Source of the DNA: Frigoribacterium sp. JB110
GTDB taxonomy: Bacteria; Actinomycetota; Actinomycetes; Actinomycetales; Microbacteriaceae
Assembly (NCBI RefSeq): GCF_900163665.1
Contig: NZ_FUIA01000016.1
Location: forward strand, 124,001 to 188,000
Reading direction: 5' to 3'
DNA: 64,000 nucleotides
Shown: positions 49,828 to 64,000 of the stretch, one piece after another
Numbering within the stretch: position 1 is the stretch's first letter
Layout of the letters: every line of letters starts with the position of its first letter
Program-made: the position numbers and the translations under genes
The notes under the pieces: model-generated
Told to the model about the DNA's origin: nothing
Seen by the model: the letters and a program-made list of their open reading frames with translations, nothing else
The model's database searches: none

Positions 49828-51314
49828 GCGTCGCCATCGAGACCGAACAGGCGGCCGCCCCGCAGGAGTCGGGCCGCGGCCCGACGCCGTTGCTGCGCGA
49901 ACGGGGCATGGGTGCGAGCGTGCTCGTCGCCGCGCTCTCGGCAGGGTTCGGAGTCGTGCTGCTGACGACGACCGGATACCTCGCAGACCTTCTCACACTC
50001 GTGTTCGGGAACTCCGGCACGCTGGCGGTCGTGATCGCAATGCTGGCGGTCGTGTTCGTCGTCATCGCGATGTACGTCGGTGCGATCGTGACCAGCAACA
50101 CCTTCTCCACGGTGGTCGCCGGGCGCACGCGGCAGATCGCACTGATGCGGCTGATCGGGGCGTCTGCCCGTTCGCAGCGCTCCGCCGTCGCGCGCCAGGG
50201 GCTCGCCGTCGGCGCGCTCGGTGCGACGATCGGGCTCATCGCAGGTCTCGTCCTCTCCGCGATCGGCACGCGCATCGCCGACGCCGTCGTGGCGAACCAG
50301 GTGGCGGGCGCGGGACTGCCCGCACTGCCCGCCGTCGACTACAACGTGCTGCAGCCGTGGGTGCTGCTGCCGACGGTCGCCGTCGTGCTCACGACGTGGC
50401 TCGCGGCATGGGTCGGATCGCGTCGCGTGCTCGACGTCACCCCGCTCCAGGCGCTCGGCGGCGCGACCCCACGCTCGGCCGCGGAGGCCCGCGGCGGCGT
50501 GAAGCGCAACGTCGGAAGCATCATCCTGCTCGCCACAGGGTTCGGGCTGCTCGGCCTGGGCGTGGCGCTAGGACTGAGATCGCCGCTCGGTCTGCCCGTG
50601 GCGTTCCTCGGCGGGCTGCTGTCGTTCACCGGGCTGGTCACGGGCGCGACGTTCGTGATGCCGCCAGTGCTGCGCCTCGTCGGCCGGATGTTCGGACGCA
50701 CGGCGACGGCGCGGATGGCGGCGGAGAACGCGCTGCGGTACCCGGAGCGGTCGAGCCGCATGGCCATCGGCGTGGTCGTCGGTGTGACGCTGGTGACCAT
50801 GTTCGCGGTGGCGACGGAGTCGGCGAAGTCGGTGCTGATCGCGAACTCCGACCCCGGGGACCTCGCAGAGGGTCTCGTCGTCCTCGACATGTTCTCCGCC
50901 GTGATGATGGGGCTCGTCGCCGTCGCCGCGGTGATCGCCGCGGTGGGGCTGGTGAACCTTCTCACCATCGGTGTCGTGCAGCGGCGCACAGAGCTGGGCC
51001 TGCTGCGGGCGATCGGCCTGTCCAACCCGCAGATCCGGCGGATGGTGCTGCTCGAGGCCGCCCACGTCACCATCGCCGCCGTTCTGTTCGGGCTGCTGCT
51101 CGGGGCCTTCTACGGGTGGGCGGGCGCGCAGTCGCTGCTCGGCGCCATCTCTCTGACCGAGAGCCCCGCCGGGTCGCTTGTGGTGCCCGCCGTGCCGTGG
51201 CTGGTGGTGGCGGTGATCGTCGTCGCGACCGCCGTGCTCACGCTGGTCGCCGCCGTCGGCCCGACGCGCCTGGCGACCCGTGTGTCACCGGTCGAGGCGC
51301 TCGCAGCGGACTGA
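49824..51314 (+). CDS. FtsX-like ABC permease (MacB-type)
   Basis: 496 residues with two FtsX-type domains and about eight to ten membrane helices. N-terminal MGASVLVAALSAGFGVVLLT, ARTRQIALMRLIGASARSQR-type coupling helix before helix 2, and a duplicated C-terminal half ELGLLRAIGLSNPQIRRMVL. It lacks a large periplasmic MacB-like head, as in many actinobacterial versions. ATGA overlap with the ATPase gene. A 64-bp hairpin repeat begins 11 bp after the stop. Confidence 0.92.
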   Translation: MSVAIETEQAAAPQESGRGPTPLLRERGMGASVLVAALSAGFGVVLLTTTGYLADLLTLVFGNSGTLAVVIAMLAVVFVVIAMYVGAIVTSNTFSTVVAGRTRQIALMRLIGASARSQRSAVARQGLAVGALGATIGLIAGLVLSAIGTRIADAVVANQVAGAGLPALPAVDYNVLQPWVLLPTVAVVLTTWLAAWVGSRRVLDVTPLQALGGATPRSAAEARGGVKRNVGSIILLATGFGLLGLGVALGLRSPLGLPVAFLGGLLSFTGLVTGATFVMPPVLRLVGRMFGRTATARMAAENALRYPERSSRMAIGVVVGVTLVTMFAVATESAKSVLIANSDPGDLAEGLVVLDMFSAVMMGLVAVAAVIAAVGLVNLLTIGVVQRRTELGLLRAIGLSNPQIRRMVLLEAAHVTIAAVLFGLLLGAFYGWAGAQSLLGAISLTESPAGSLVVPAVPWLVVAVIVVATAVLTLVAAVGPTRLATRVSPVEALAAD

Positions 51315-51324
51315 GTCCGCACCA

Positions 51325-51388
51325 CCGTTTGTGGGTGACTTCTGTCGGTTCGACGGCACTCTTACCCGCAGAGATCACCCACAAACGG
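51325..51388. repeat. 64-bp hairpin repeat, copy 2
   Basis: Same length as 26753-26816; the right arm is the exact reverse complement of copy 1's left arm. Starts 11 bp after the ABC permease stop codon. Confidence 0.8.
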
Positions 51389-51418
51389 CGGGTTTCACGG
51401 GGCGGGCGGGCGGTGCGT

Positions 51419-51464
51419 TGTACAGAACGGCGGTCTGATCCGCGCGGATACGCCGCCTTGTACA
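51419..51464. promoter_or_regulatory. Large dyad at the SSADH promoter
   Basis: TGTACA at both ends, inner GGCGG (51429-51433) / CCGCC (51453-51457) and central perfect palindrome ATCCGCGCGGAT (51438-51449). Ends directly at the promoter -35 (51465), so a regulator bound here could block or recruit polymerase. Confidence 0.5.
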
Positions 51465-51493
51465 GTGACGCGCCGTGCTGATGTGCATAGTCT
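51465..51493 (+). promoter_or_regulatory. Promoter of the succinate-semialdehyde dehydrogenase gene
   Basis: GTGACG (51465-51470), 17-bp spacer, TAGTCT (51488-51493). The transcript would start at ATG 51500, which opens a 4-codon reading frame (MTIR) before the SSADH gene. Confidence 0.5.
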
Positions 51494-51579
51494 CACGGCA
51501 TGACCATCCGCTGATCGTGGCCTCAGCGCGGCCACGACCTGCGGAACCTGTGAACTGCTCCAGAGAAGGGAACGCGCGA

Positions 51580-53043
51580 ATGAATGACAGTGAGAAGGCG
51601 CTGCTCGACGGGATCTCCGGTCGATTGTTCATCGGCGGAGAGTGGGTCGACGCGACGGGAGGCGCGACGCTCGCCGTTCGCGACCCCGCCACGAACGACG
51701 TGATCGCCCGTGTCGCCGATGCGACGGCAGACGATGCGACGGCGGCGCTCGATGCCGCCGTCGCTGCGCAGGACGAGTGGGCGGCGACGTCGCCCCGCAG
51801 ACGCAGCGACATCCTGCGCCGCGCGTGGGAACTGGTGCAGGAGCGCAAGGAGGATCTCGCGCTCGTGATGACCCTCGAAATGGGCAAGCCGTACCAGGAG
51901 TCTCTCGGTGAGGTCGCCTACGGCGGCGAGTTCCTGCGCTGGTTCAGCGAGGAGGCCGTGCGCATCTCGGGGCGCTACGGATCCACACCGGAGGGCACGG
52001 GGCAGATGATCGTGTCGCAGCGCCCCGTCGGGCCCTGCTACTTCATCACTCCGTGGAACTTCCCGCTCGCGATGGCGACCCGCAAGATCGCGCCGGCGCT
52101 CGCCGCGGGGTGCACCAGCGTCATCAAACCGCCCCAGCTCACCCCGCTGACGACCATGCTGTTCGTGCAGCTGCTCGAAGAAGCCGGTCTGCCGAATGGC
52201 GTGGTCAACGTGGTCACGTCATCGAGCTCGAGCCGTGTCTCGGCGCCGATCATCGGCGACGGCAGGCTGCGCAAGCTGTCGTTCACCGGCTCCACAGGCG
52301 TGGGCAAGCGCCTCATCGCACAGGCCGCGGAGAACGTGCTGCGGGTGTCGATGGAGCTCGGCGGCAACGCCCCGTTCGTGGTCTTCGAAGACGCCGACCT
52401 CGACAAGGCGGTCGACGGCGCGATGGCCGCGAAGTTCCGCAACATCGGCCAGGCGTGCACGGCCGCGAATCGGATCATCGTGCACGAGGACGTCGCAGCG
52501 GAGTTCACGAGCAGGATCGCCGAGCGCGTGTCGGCGATGAGGATCGGGCGCGGCACGGAGGAGGGCGTGCAGATCGGCCCGCTCATCGACGATGACGCGG
52601 TCGCGAAGGCATCGGAGCTCGTCGAAGACGCCGTGGGCAAGGGCGCGACGCTGATGCATGGCGGGAAGCGGATCGATGGTGCAGGCAGCTTCTTCGAGCC
52701 GACGGTCCTGTCGGACCTCACGCGTGACGCTGCGATCATGTCGGAGGAGATCTTCGGCCCCGTGTTCGCCGTCGTCACCTTCTCCACCGAGGACGAGGCG
52801 GTCGAGATCGCCAACGACACGGAGTACGGGCTGGTCTCCTACGTCTTCACGGAGGACCTCGCCCGCGGCCACCGCATGATCGACCGCCTCGACACGGGCA
52901 TGATGGGTCTCAACGCGGGAGTCGTCTCGAATGCGGCCGCGCCGTTCGGCGGCGTGAAGCAGTCGGGAATGGGCCGCGAGGGCGGCCTGGAGGGCATCCA
53001 TGAGTATCTGTCGACGAAGTACACGCTGCTGCCGAACGCCTAG
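51580..53043 (+). CDS. gabD: NAD(P)-dependent succinate-semialdehyde dehydrogenase
   Basis: 487 residues, aldehyde dehydrogenase family. ERKEDLALVMTLEMGKPYQE near residue 90, substrate/NAD site PWNFPLAMATRKIAPALAAG near 150, catalytic Glu in MELGGNAPFVVF near 255 and catalytic Cys in IGQACTAANR near 290. It oxidises succinate semialdehyde (GABA route) to succinate, in the cytoplasm; the assignment within the ALDH family is by overall pattern. ATG 51580 has AGAGAAGGG upstream; the earlier ATG is out of context. A large dyad lies at its promoter. Followed by a 64-bp repeat. Confidence 0.88.
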   Translation: MNDSEKALLDGISGRLFIGGEWVDATGGATLAVRDPATNDVIARVADATADDATAALDAAVAAQDEWAATSPRRRSDILRRAWELVQERKEDLALVMTLEMGKPYQESLGEVAYGGEFLRWFSEEAVRISGRYGSTPEGTGQMIVSQRPVGPCYFITPWNFPLAMATRKIAPALAAGCTSVIKPPQLTPLTTMLFVQLLEEAGLPNGVVNVVTSSSSSRVSAPIIGDGRLRKLSFTGSTGVGKRLIAQAAENVLRVSMELGGNAPFVVFEDADLDKAVDGAMAAKFRNIGQACTAANRIIVHEDVAAEFTSRIAERVSAMRIGRGTEEGVQIGPLIDDDAVAKASELVEDAVGKGATLMHGGKRIDGAGSFFEPTVLSDLTRDAAIMSEEIFGPVFAVVTFSTEDEAVEIANDTEYGLVSYVFTEDLARGHRMIDRLDTGMMGLNAGVVSNAAAPFGGVKQSGMGREGGLEGIHEYLSTKYTLLPNA

Positions 53044-53062
53044 CCTCCGGTCCCCGCACTGT

Positions 53063-53126
53063 CCGTTCGTGGGCGATCTCTGTCGGTGAGACCGCGCTCT
53101 TTCCCGCAGAGATCACCCACGAACGG
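53063..53126. repeat. 64-bp hairpin repeat, copy 3
   Basis: Same length as the other two copies, 20 bp after the gabD stop. It overlaps the 3' end of the converging gene at 53113 and supplies that gene's last codons and stop. Confidence 0.8.
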
Positions 53127-53607
53127 CGGGATCGTGCTCCCAGGTGGGGGCGAGGCGCTTGAGGTGCGCGGCGCGCCACTGCCACAGCAGCCAGAGGGCG
53201 GGCCAGTAGAACGGGGCGGCCGCTCCGGTGAACACGAGGCGTTCGCGCCAGAGGGTCTTCGACTCGTCGCGGGGAGACGGCGAAACCGCCATCTGATGGT
53301 CCCACGCGTCGAGCAGCGCGAGCGGGCCGGTGAGCGCATCGCCCCAGTCTCGGAAGATGCGCACGCGTCCGCTGCTGTCGCGCTCGTCGCGATGCGCGAT
53401 CCGGATGAGGTGCGAACCCAGCCGGATGGGGCCGACGGCATACCGGATGGCGGCATCGCGCCCCGGCTCCCACTGCGTCGGCAGCGCGGAGAGCGGCTCG
53501 ATCCGGATGAGGGGCCCGTGGATCTCGCCGAGCGCGGCCGGCGACTGCACCGCGCGCCACGCAGCAGACGGAGTGCAGTCGAGTTCGAGCTTCAGAAGCA
53601 CCCGCAT
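53113..53607 (-). CDS. Hypothetical protein, possible polyketide-cyclase/SRPBCC-like
   Basis: 164 residues starting MRVLLKLELDCTPSAAWRAV, with GPLIRIEPLSALPTQWEPGR and LLDAWDHQMAVSPSPRDESK. The alternating pattern of the first half resembles an SRPBCC fold, without firm evidence. A C-terminal YWPALWLLWQW stretch may be a membrane-touching helix. The final residues come from a 64-bp hairpin repeat, so the ancestral C-terminus may have differed. ATG 53607. Confidence 0.55.
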   Translation of the reverse strand: MRVLLKLELDCTPSAAWRAVQSPAALGEIHGPLIRIEPLSALPTQWEPGRDAAIRYAVGPIRLGSHLIRIAHRDERDSSGRVRIFRDWGDALTGPLALLDAWDHQMAVSPSPRDESKTLWRERLVFTGAAAPFYWPALWLLWQWRAAHLKRLAPTWEHDPAVRG

Positions 53608-53662
53608 ACCGTCAGTCTGCCATCCGGTCGCACCGAACATCCGGTCGTGCCTGGCCAGACCG

Positions 53663-53740
53663 GCTGCCCAGATGCGCACCTTTTCGACGCAGCGGCGTCA
53701 ATCGCGGCGCATCTCGACGACATGTGCGCATCTCGCGAGC
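53663..53740. repeat. 78-bp hairpin repeat, copy 2
   Basis: Aligns ungapped over 78 bp with 24837-24914, sharing CAGATGCGCAC/GAGATGCGCAC and GGCGCATCTCGACGA. Lies between the divergent-side start of 53607 and the SprT-like gene's stop. Confidence 0.75.
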
Positions 53741-53803
53741 CGGGCGCGGGCCCGTGTGGGCGCGAGGTCCGTGCAGGTTGCGAGCCCTGCGGGGGTGCGG
53801 GCC

Positions 53804-54292
53804 TCAGCGCGGGGCGGAGGCGAGGCGTCGGGTGGTGGGGGTGATCTCGCGCTTGAGCCAGGTGAACTCGAAGCGGCGGTCGAAGCGCGGGGAGCACTTC
53901 GGGCAGGAGGAGGGGCGGGACGGACGGCGGTACCGGTAGATGGTGTGACCGCTCGGGCACGTGCCGACCCACGGTGCGAGTTCCGTAGGAGTATCGCCGT
54001 AGTGCAGGGTGCCGCCGACGTAGCCGATCTCGCGCGCGATCCGCTTCCACTGGCGGCCGTGCCCGGCGCCGGGGCCGGCCATGGCGTGCGCGACCTCGTG
54101 CAGCAGCGTCTGGTGCACCTCGTCGTCATCGTTCCGTGCCGAGATGTACCGCGACACCGAGATCCGCTTCCGCGAGAAGTCGCACAGCCCTGCGCGCCGT
54201 TTGGCGTTGTCGAACGCGAACGACCACGTGTCGTCGAGGTGCATCCGGATGAGAGCGTTGGCCCACACCGTGACGCGACTCAGATCCGACAT
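53804..54292 (-). CDS. SprT-like zinc metalloprotease-domain protein
   Basis: 162 residues. Zinc-binding helix TLLHEVAHAMAGPGAGHGRQ with HExxH, then GRQWKRIAREIG, and a C-terminal zinc ribbon (GTCPSGHTIYRYRR, SCPKCSPRFDR). SprT/Spartan-type proteins act on DNA-protein crosslinks or as unknown peptidases. ATG 54292 follows TAGCAT by 6 nt (leaderless; hexamer at 54299-54304). Cytoplasmic. Confidence 0.9.
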   Translation of the reverse strand: MSDLSRVTVWANALIRMHLDDTWSFAFDNAKRRAGLCDFSRKRISVSRYISARNDDDEVHQTLLHEVAHAMAGPGAGHGRQWKRIAREIGYVGGTLHYGDTPTELAPWVGTCPSGHTIYRYRRPSRPSSCPKCSPRFDRRFEFTWLKREITPTTRRLASAPR

Positions 54293-54364
54293 ACGAAGAT
54301 GCTAATCGGAGCCTCGGACATCCCGGCCGCCGCGCCCGGCGACCATCCGGAATCGCCTCGCCCT

Positions 54365-54459
54365 GCGGTGTGCCGGAGCGCGCCGCCTCGCCGGGATCCG
54401 CCGCTCCGGTATGGCAGAGTGCGCCACCTGTCGCCGGGTGGCGCACTTCGGCACACGGG
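54365..54459. repeat. 95-bp hairpin repeat, copy 2
   Basis: Arms GTGTGCCGGAGCGCGCC and its imperfect complement ending CGCACTTCGGCACAC. Equal length with 25832-25926; the best shared block is GGTGGCGCACTTCGG. Lies in the gap between the SprT-like gene and the TPR-protein stop. Confidence 0.6.
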
Positions 54460-54477
54460 AAGGGCGGGTGCGCCCCG

Positions 54478-55005
54478 TCAGCTTGCGGCGACGGCGGCGC
54501 CGCGGCGTCGCTCGGCCGCCTCGACCATGCTCATCGCGACCTCGAGCTGCGAATCGGCCGCTCCCAGCTCCTGGCGCAGGAACAGCACTCGCTTGAAGTC
54601 GCTGCGCGCGCCGTCGGGGTCGCCGGCGTCGTACCTGGCGCGACCGCGGTGGCTCAGTGCGAACGCCGTGATCGACGGCCACTCCTGGCCCTCGGCCTCC
54701 TCGGCGCAGGTCGACAGCTCGCTGTCGGCCGCGTCGTACGCTCCGCGCTCGATGAGCACGGAGGAGTGCAGAATGCGGGAGCGGAGCAGGTCCTTGCGCG
54801 TGCCGGCCATGCGCGCGACGCGCACCGACTGCTCGGAGAGCGCGATGGCCTCGTCGAGCTCGCCGAGCACCTTCAGCAGCCACACGCGCTCGAGCAGTGC
54901 TGGCAGGCTGCGCTGCTGTCCGATGTCTTCGAGTCGCTGGCGGCATTCCGCCTCGTCGACGATCTCGCGCAGGCTCTCCGAGTCGTATCCCTGGATGTAA
55001 CTCAA
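54478..55005 (-). CDS. TPR-repeat protein
   Basis: 175 residues of helical repeats: LLERVWLLKVLGELDEAIAL, RILHSSVLIERGAYDAADSE and ALSHRGRARYDAGDPDGARS have the TPR spacing. Cytoplasmic, acidic, perhaps a scaffold. The TTG at 55005 is the start because the ribosome site AAAGGGAG lies 5 nt upstream; no ATG fits. No function is known. Confidence 0.75.
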   Translation of the reverse strand: MSYIQGYDSESLREIVDEAECRQRLEDIGQQRSLPALLERVWLLKVLGELDEAIALSEQSVRVARMAGTRKDLLRSRILHSSVLIERGAYDAADSELSTCAEEAEGQEWPSITAFALSHRGRARYDAGDPDGARSDFKRVLFLRQELGAADSQLEVAMSMVEAAERRRGAAVAAS

Positions 55006-55120
55006 CCCGACTCCCTTTCACTCGCGCGTTCCTCCCCAGTGTGCAAGACGCATCTGGGGGAGTCCTGGCGGCGCGCGGAGGCGGTCCGAAACCGAACCGT
55101 TACCCGCGCCGGTGCGCGCC

Positions 55121-55195
55121 GAGATGAGTACGACCGGCCCGGATGAGTGCGTTGTCGGCGGTCCTGGTCGAACGCGGCGCGATCGTACTCATCTC
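55121..55195. repeat. Intergenic inverted repeat with 13-bp arms
   Basis: GAGATGAGTACGA (55121-55133) and its exact complement (55183-55195). GACCGGCCCGGA is repeated at 55132 and 55201. The rest of 55006-55327 holds nothing I can call a gene. Confidence 0.6.
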
Positions 55196-55327
55196 GCGCC
55201 GACCGGCCCGGACGAACCCGAGCGACCGGATGCTCGCCCGGCTCGATCCGTGCGCGCCGATCGGCCCGGATGAGGCGGCCGGCCGCTGCGCCCTCGTGCT
55301 CGCGCCGCGGCGAAGGATCCGGATGGC

Positions 55328-56188
55328 CTACCGCTCGAACAGCTTCAGCGACGGTTTGGGGGAGTCTGTGGCGTCGCCGTCGCGGGCGGGCCTGGCACCG
55401 GCGACGAAGCGCTCGATCTCATCGCCGTGGGCGACCTTCGCCGGATGAGGGCCAGCGGCCATCAACCGCGGCAGCCACTCCACGGGCAACGGCTGCGCAG
55501 AAGCGGCGATCACGAGGTTCCCGAACCGGCGCCCTTTGAGCACCTGCACCTCGGCGAGGACCGCGACCTCCGGCAGCACCTCCCTGATGGTGGCGACCTG
55601 GCGGCGCGCGAACGCAAGCCCGGCGCCGTCCGCGGCGTTGACCAGCAGCACTCCCGACGCGGCGAGCATCTCGGCGCAGGCGGAGTAGAACTCCACGGTG
55701 GTCAGGTGCGCCGGGGTCTGGGCGCCCGAGTACACGTCGCTGACCAGCAGATCGACGGCGCCGCGCAGAGCGCTCGGGAGGCGGCCGAGGCCCTCGCGCG
55801 CATCGCCGATGCGCATCCGGATGGACGCTCCGCGCGGCAGCGGCAGATGCTCGCGCACGAGATCGACCAGCGGCTGCTCCAGCTCGATCACCTGCTGGCG
55901 GGACCCCGGCCTGGCCGCCGCGATGTAGCGAGGGATCGTGAGCCCGCCGGCTCCCAGGTGCACCGCCGTGAGCGGGCCGTCCGGGAGCTGATCGATGACG
56001 GCACCCATCCGCGCGACGTACTCGAAGTGCAGGTGCGTGGGATCAGCGAGGTCGACATGCGACTGCGGCGTGCCGTCGACGTCCACCTCGAAGCCCGACG
56101 TGATCTCGCTCGGCGCGACGCGTGCGATCCGCCCGTCCGACAGTCGTGTCTGCGGCGTCTCATCCGGTCTGTCGCGCTTCCTGCCCAC
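55328..56188 (-). CDS. Spermidine-synthase-like protein
   Basis: 286 residues. Rossmann methyltransferase-like fold: GPLTAVHLGAGGLTIPRYIA, SRQQVIELEQPLVDLVREHL, RIGDAREGLGRLPSALRGAV and DLLVSDVYSGAQTPAHLT correspond to the aminopropyltransferase (SpeE-type) motifs. No membrane helices, unlike the fused actinobacterial forms. Whether it makes a polyamine is not shown. GTG 56188 follows TACGCT by 6 nt (56195-56200, leaderless); divergent from rpoB. Confidence 0.82.
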   Translation of the reverse strand: MGRKRDRPDETPQTRLSDGRIARVAPSEITSGFEVDVDGTPQSHVDLADPTHLHFEYVARMGAVIDQLPDGPLTAVHLGAGGLTIPRYIAAARPGSRQQVIELEQPLVDLVREHLPLPRGASIRMRIGDAREGLGRLPSALRGAVDLLVSDVYSGAQTPAHLTTVEFYSACAEMLAASGVLLVNAADGAGLAFARRQVATIREVLPEVAVLAEVQVLKGRRFGNLVIAASAQPLPVEWLPRLMAAGPHPAKVAHGDEIERFVAGARPARDGDATDSPKPSLKLFER

Positions 56189-56251
56189 CCCATGAGCGTA
56201 CGCGGCGAGGCCGAACTGGACACCCAAGCACATCCGCGACGAAACTCCGGC

Positions 56252-56280
56252 TGGACATGCCGAGAATCACCGCGTATAGT
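56252..56280 (+). promoter_or_regulatory. Promoter of rpoB
   Basis: TGGACA (56252-56257), 17-bp spacer, TATAGT (56275-56280). Gives a leader of ~160 nt before the TTG start, with a possible bulged hairpin GGTCCCCGC / GCGG...GGACC near 56339-56372. Confidence 0.7.
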
Positions 56281-56450
56281 TGACAGTTGCGCTTCCTGGA
56301 TTTTCCCTGCCTTCATATGGTGGTTGGCTGGCGCCTGTAGGTCCCCGCATATTGCGGCGGGTGGACCGAGGCGAGGAATCCAAGTGCACCTCACCTGTCG
56401 ACAAGGAATCTAGCAGTCCGTCTCACCGCGGGCTCATGGAGGTCATCCCC

Positions 56451-59933
<3,483 letters not shown>

Positions 59934-59975
59934 ACCAGCCAGCCGATTTCGAGATTTCCGACACAGGAGAATTAA

Positions 59976-63854
<3,879 letters not shown>

Positions 63855-63865
63855 TTGAGGCGAGA

Positions 63866-63889
63866 GCCGAGCGAACTCGTTCGCTCGGC
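63866..63889 (+). terminator. First terminator hairpin after rpoC
   Basis: GCCGAGCGAAC / GTTCGCTCGGC, perfect 11-bp arms, beginning 12 nt after the rpoC stop codon. Confidence 0.65.
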
Positions 63890-63946
63890 CGAGCCGATTG
63901 AAATTGTTGAGCGACGAAGTCGCGAGCATAACTGACCCAGTACTGA

Positions 63947-63982
63947 CGAACGGCCCCGGATCTTCGGATCCGGGGCCGTTCG
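63947..63982 (+). terminator. Second, strong terminator after rpoC
   Basis: Perfect 16-bp stem starting CGAACGGCCCCGGATC closed by a TTCG tetraloop. The last 18 bases of the window hold nothing callable. Confidence 0.8.
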
Positions 63983-64000
63983 CCGTTGTGGCAGGTCTGT

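Noticed and set aside
56280..56450. rpoB starting at the TTG at 56280
   Set aside because: That codon overlaps the promoter -10, and the added ~57 residues are not RpoB-like; TTG 56451 has the ribosome site.

Overview
The window is 64 kb of very GC-rich, densely coding DNA from an actinobacterium, most likely Microbacterium or another member of Microbacteriaceae. The rpoB-rpoC pair, the CC/CVC-type ArsR, the MetP/MetS-type transporter, the actinobacterial Lhr and the many promoters with a TAnnnT hexamer 6-8 nt before an ATG or GTG (predicted leaderless mRNAs) all fit this. The genus is inferred from gene content; no 16S gene, tRNA, CRISPR array or intact insertion sequence was seen.

Layout. 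1-5.3 kb: a PucR-type regulator, a tiny membrane protein, and a Tm-1-like/PEP-hydrolase-like gene pair divergent from a MocR-type (GntR plus aminotransferase) regulator. 5.3-6.1 kb: decayed sequence with a frameshifted SecA-like remnant. 6.1-18.5 kb: a catabolic island. A secreted BNR-propeller protein (probable polysaccharide lyase) faces a long operon for a CUT1 sugar ABC transporter, two SDR dehydrogenases, an enolase-superfamily dehydratase, a ketopantoate-reductase-like protein, a GlcG/HbpS protein and an FAH-family hydrolase; an IclR regulator closes it. The enzyme set matches the non-phosphorylative breakdown of a 6-deoxy sugar such as L-rhamnose or L-fucose to pyruvate and lactate. Similar 16-bp GTTC-N8-GAAC palindromes lie at the IclR gene and in the lyase/transporter promoter region. 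18.5-19.3 kb: a second decayed stretch with two copies of a 78-bp repeat.

19.3-25 kb: an ArsR/AHSA1 pair, a DUF4287 protein, a 35-aa microprotein with its own operator-like site, and an arsenic resistance locus (arsC, ArsO-like oxidase, arsR, ACR3 pump). 25-40 kb: a small alarmone synthetase, a MetE-like protein, an HTH-less LysR effector domain, a beta-helix protein, a YitT-like membrane protein, the Lhr helicase, a MmyB-like regulator divergent from an MFS exporter, and an ABC-F protein with a leader peptide. 40-56 kb: a MarR/OhrR-like regulator, a MetPS-type transporter, an esterase, a NUDIX-like protein, a threonine-aldolase-like enzyme, an SDR, a histidine kinase/response regulator followed by a MacB-type ABC exporter, succinate-semialdehyde dehydrogenase, a SprT-like metalloprotease, a TPR protein and a spermidine-synthase-like protein. 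56-64 kb: rpoB and rpoC, ending in a strong double terminator.

Scattered between genes are several families of fixed-length inverted repeats: 64 bp in three copies, 78 bp in two and 95 bp in two, plus single ones. They sit next to gene ends and look like REP-type or terminator-like dispersed elements. The housekeeping part tends to use leaderless starts and the catabolic island uses Shine-Dalgarno starts and overlapping stop/start codons, which fits separate origins.
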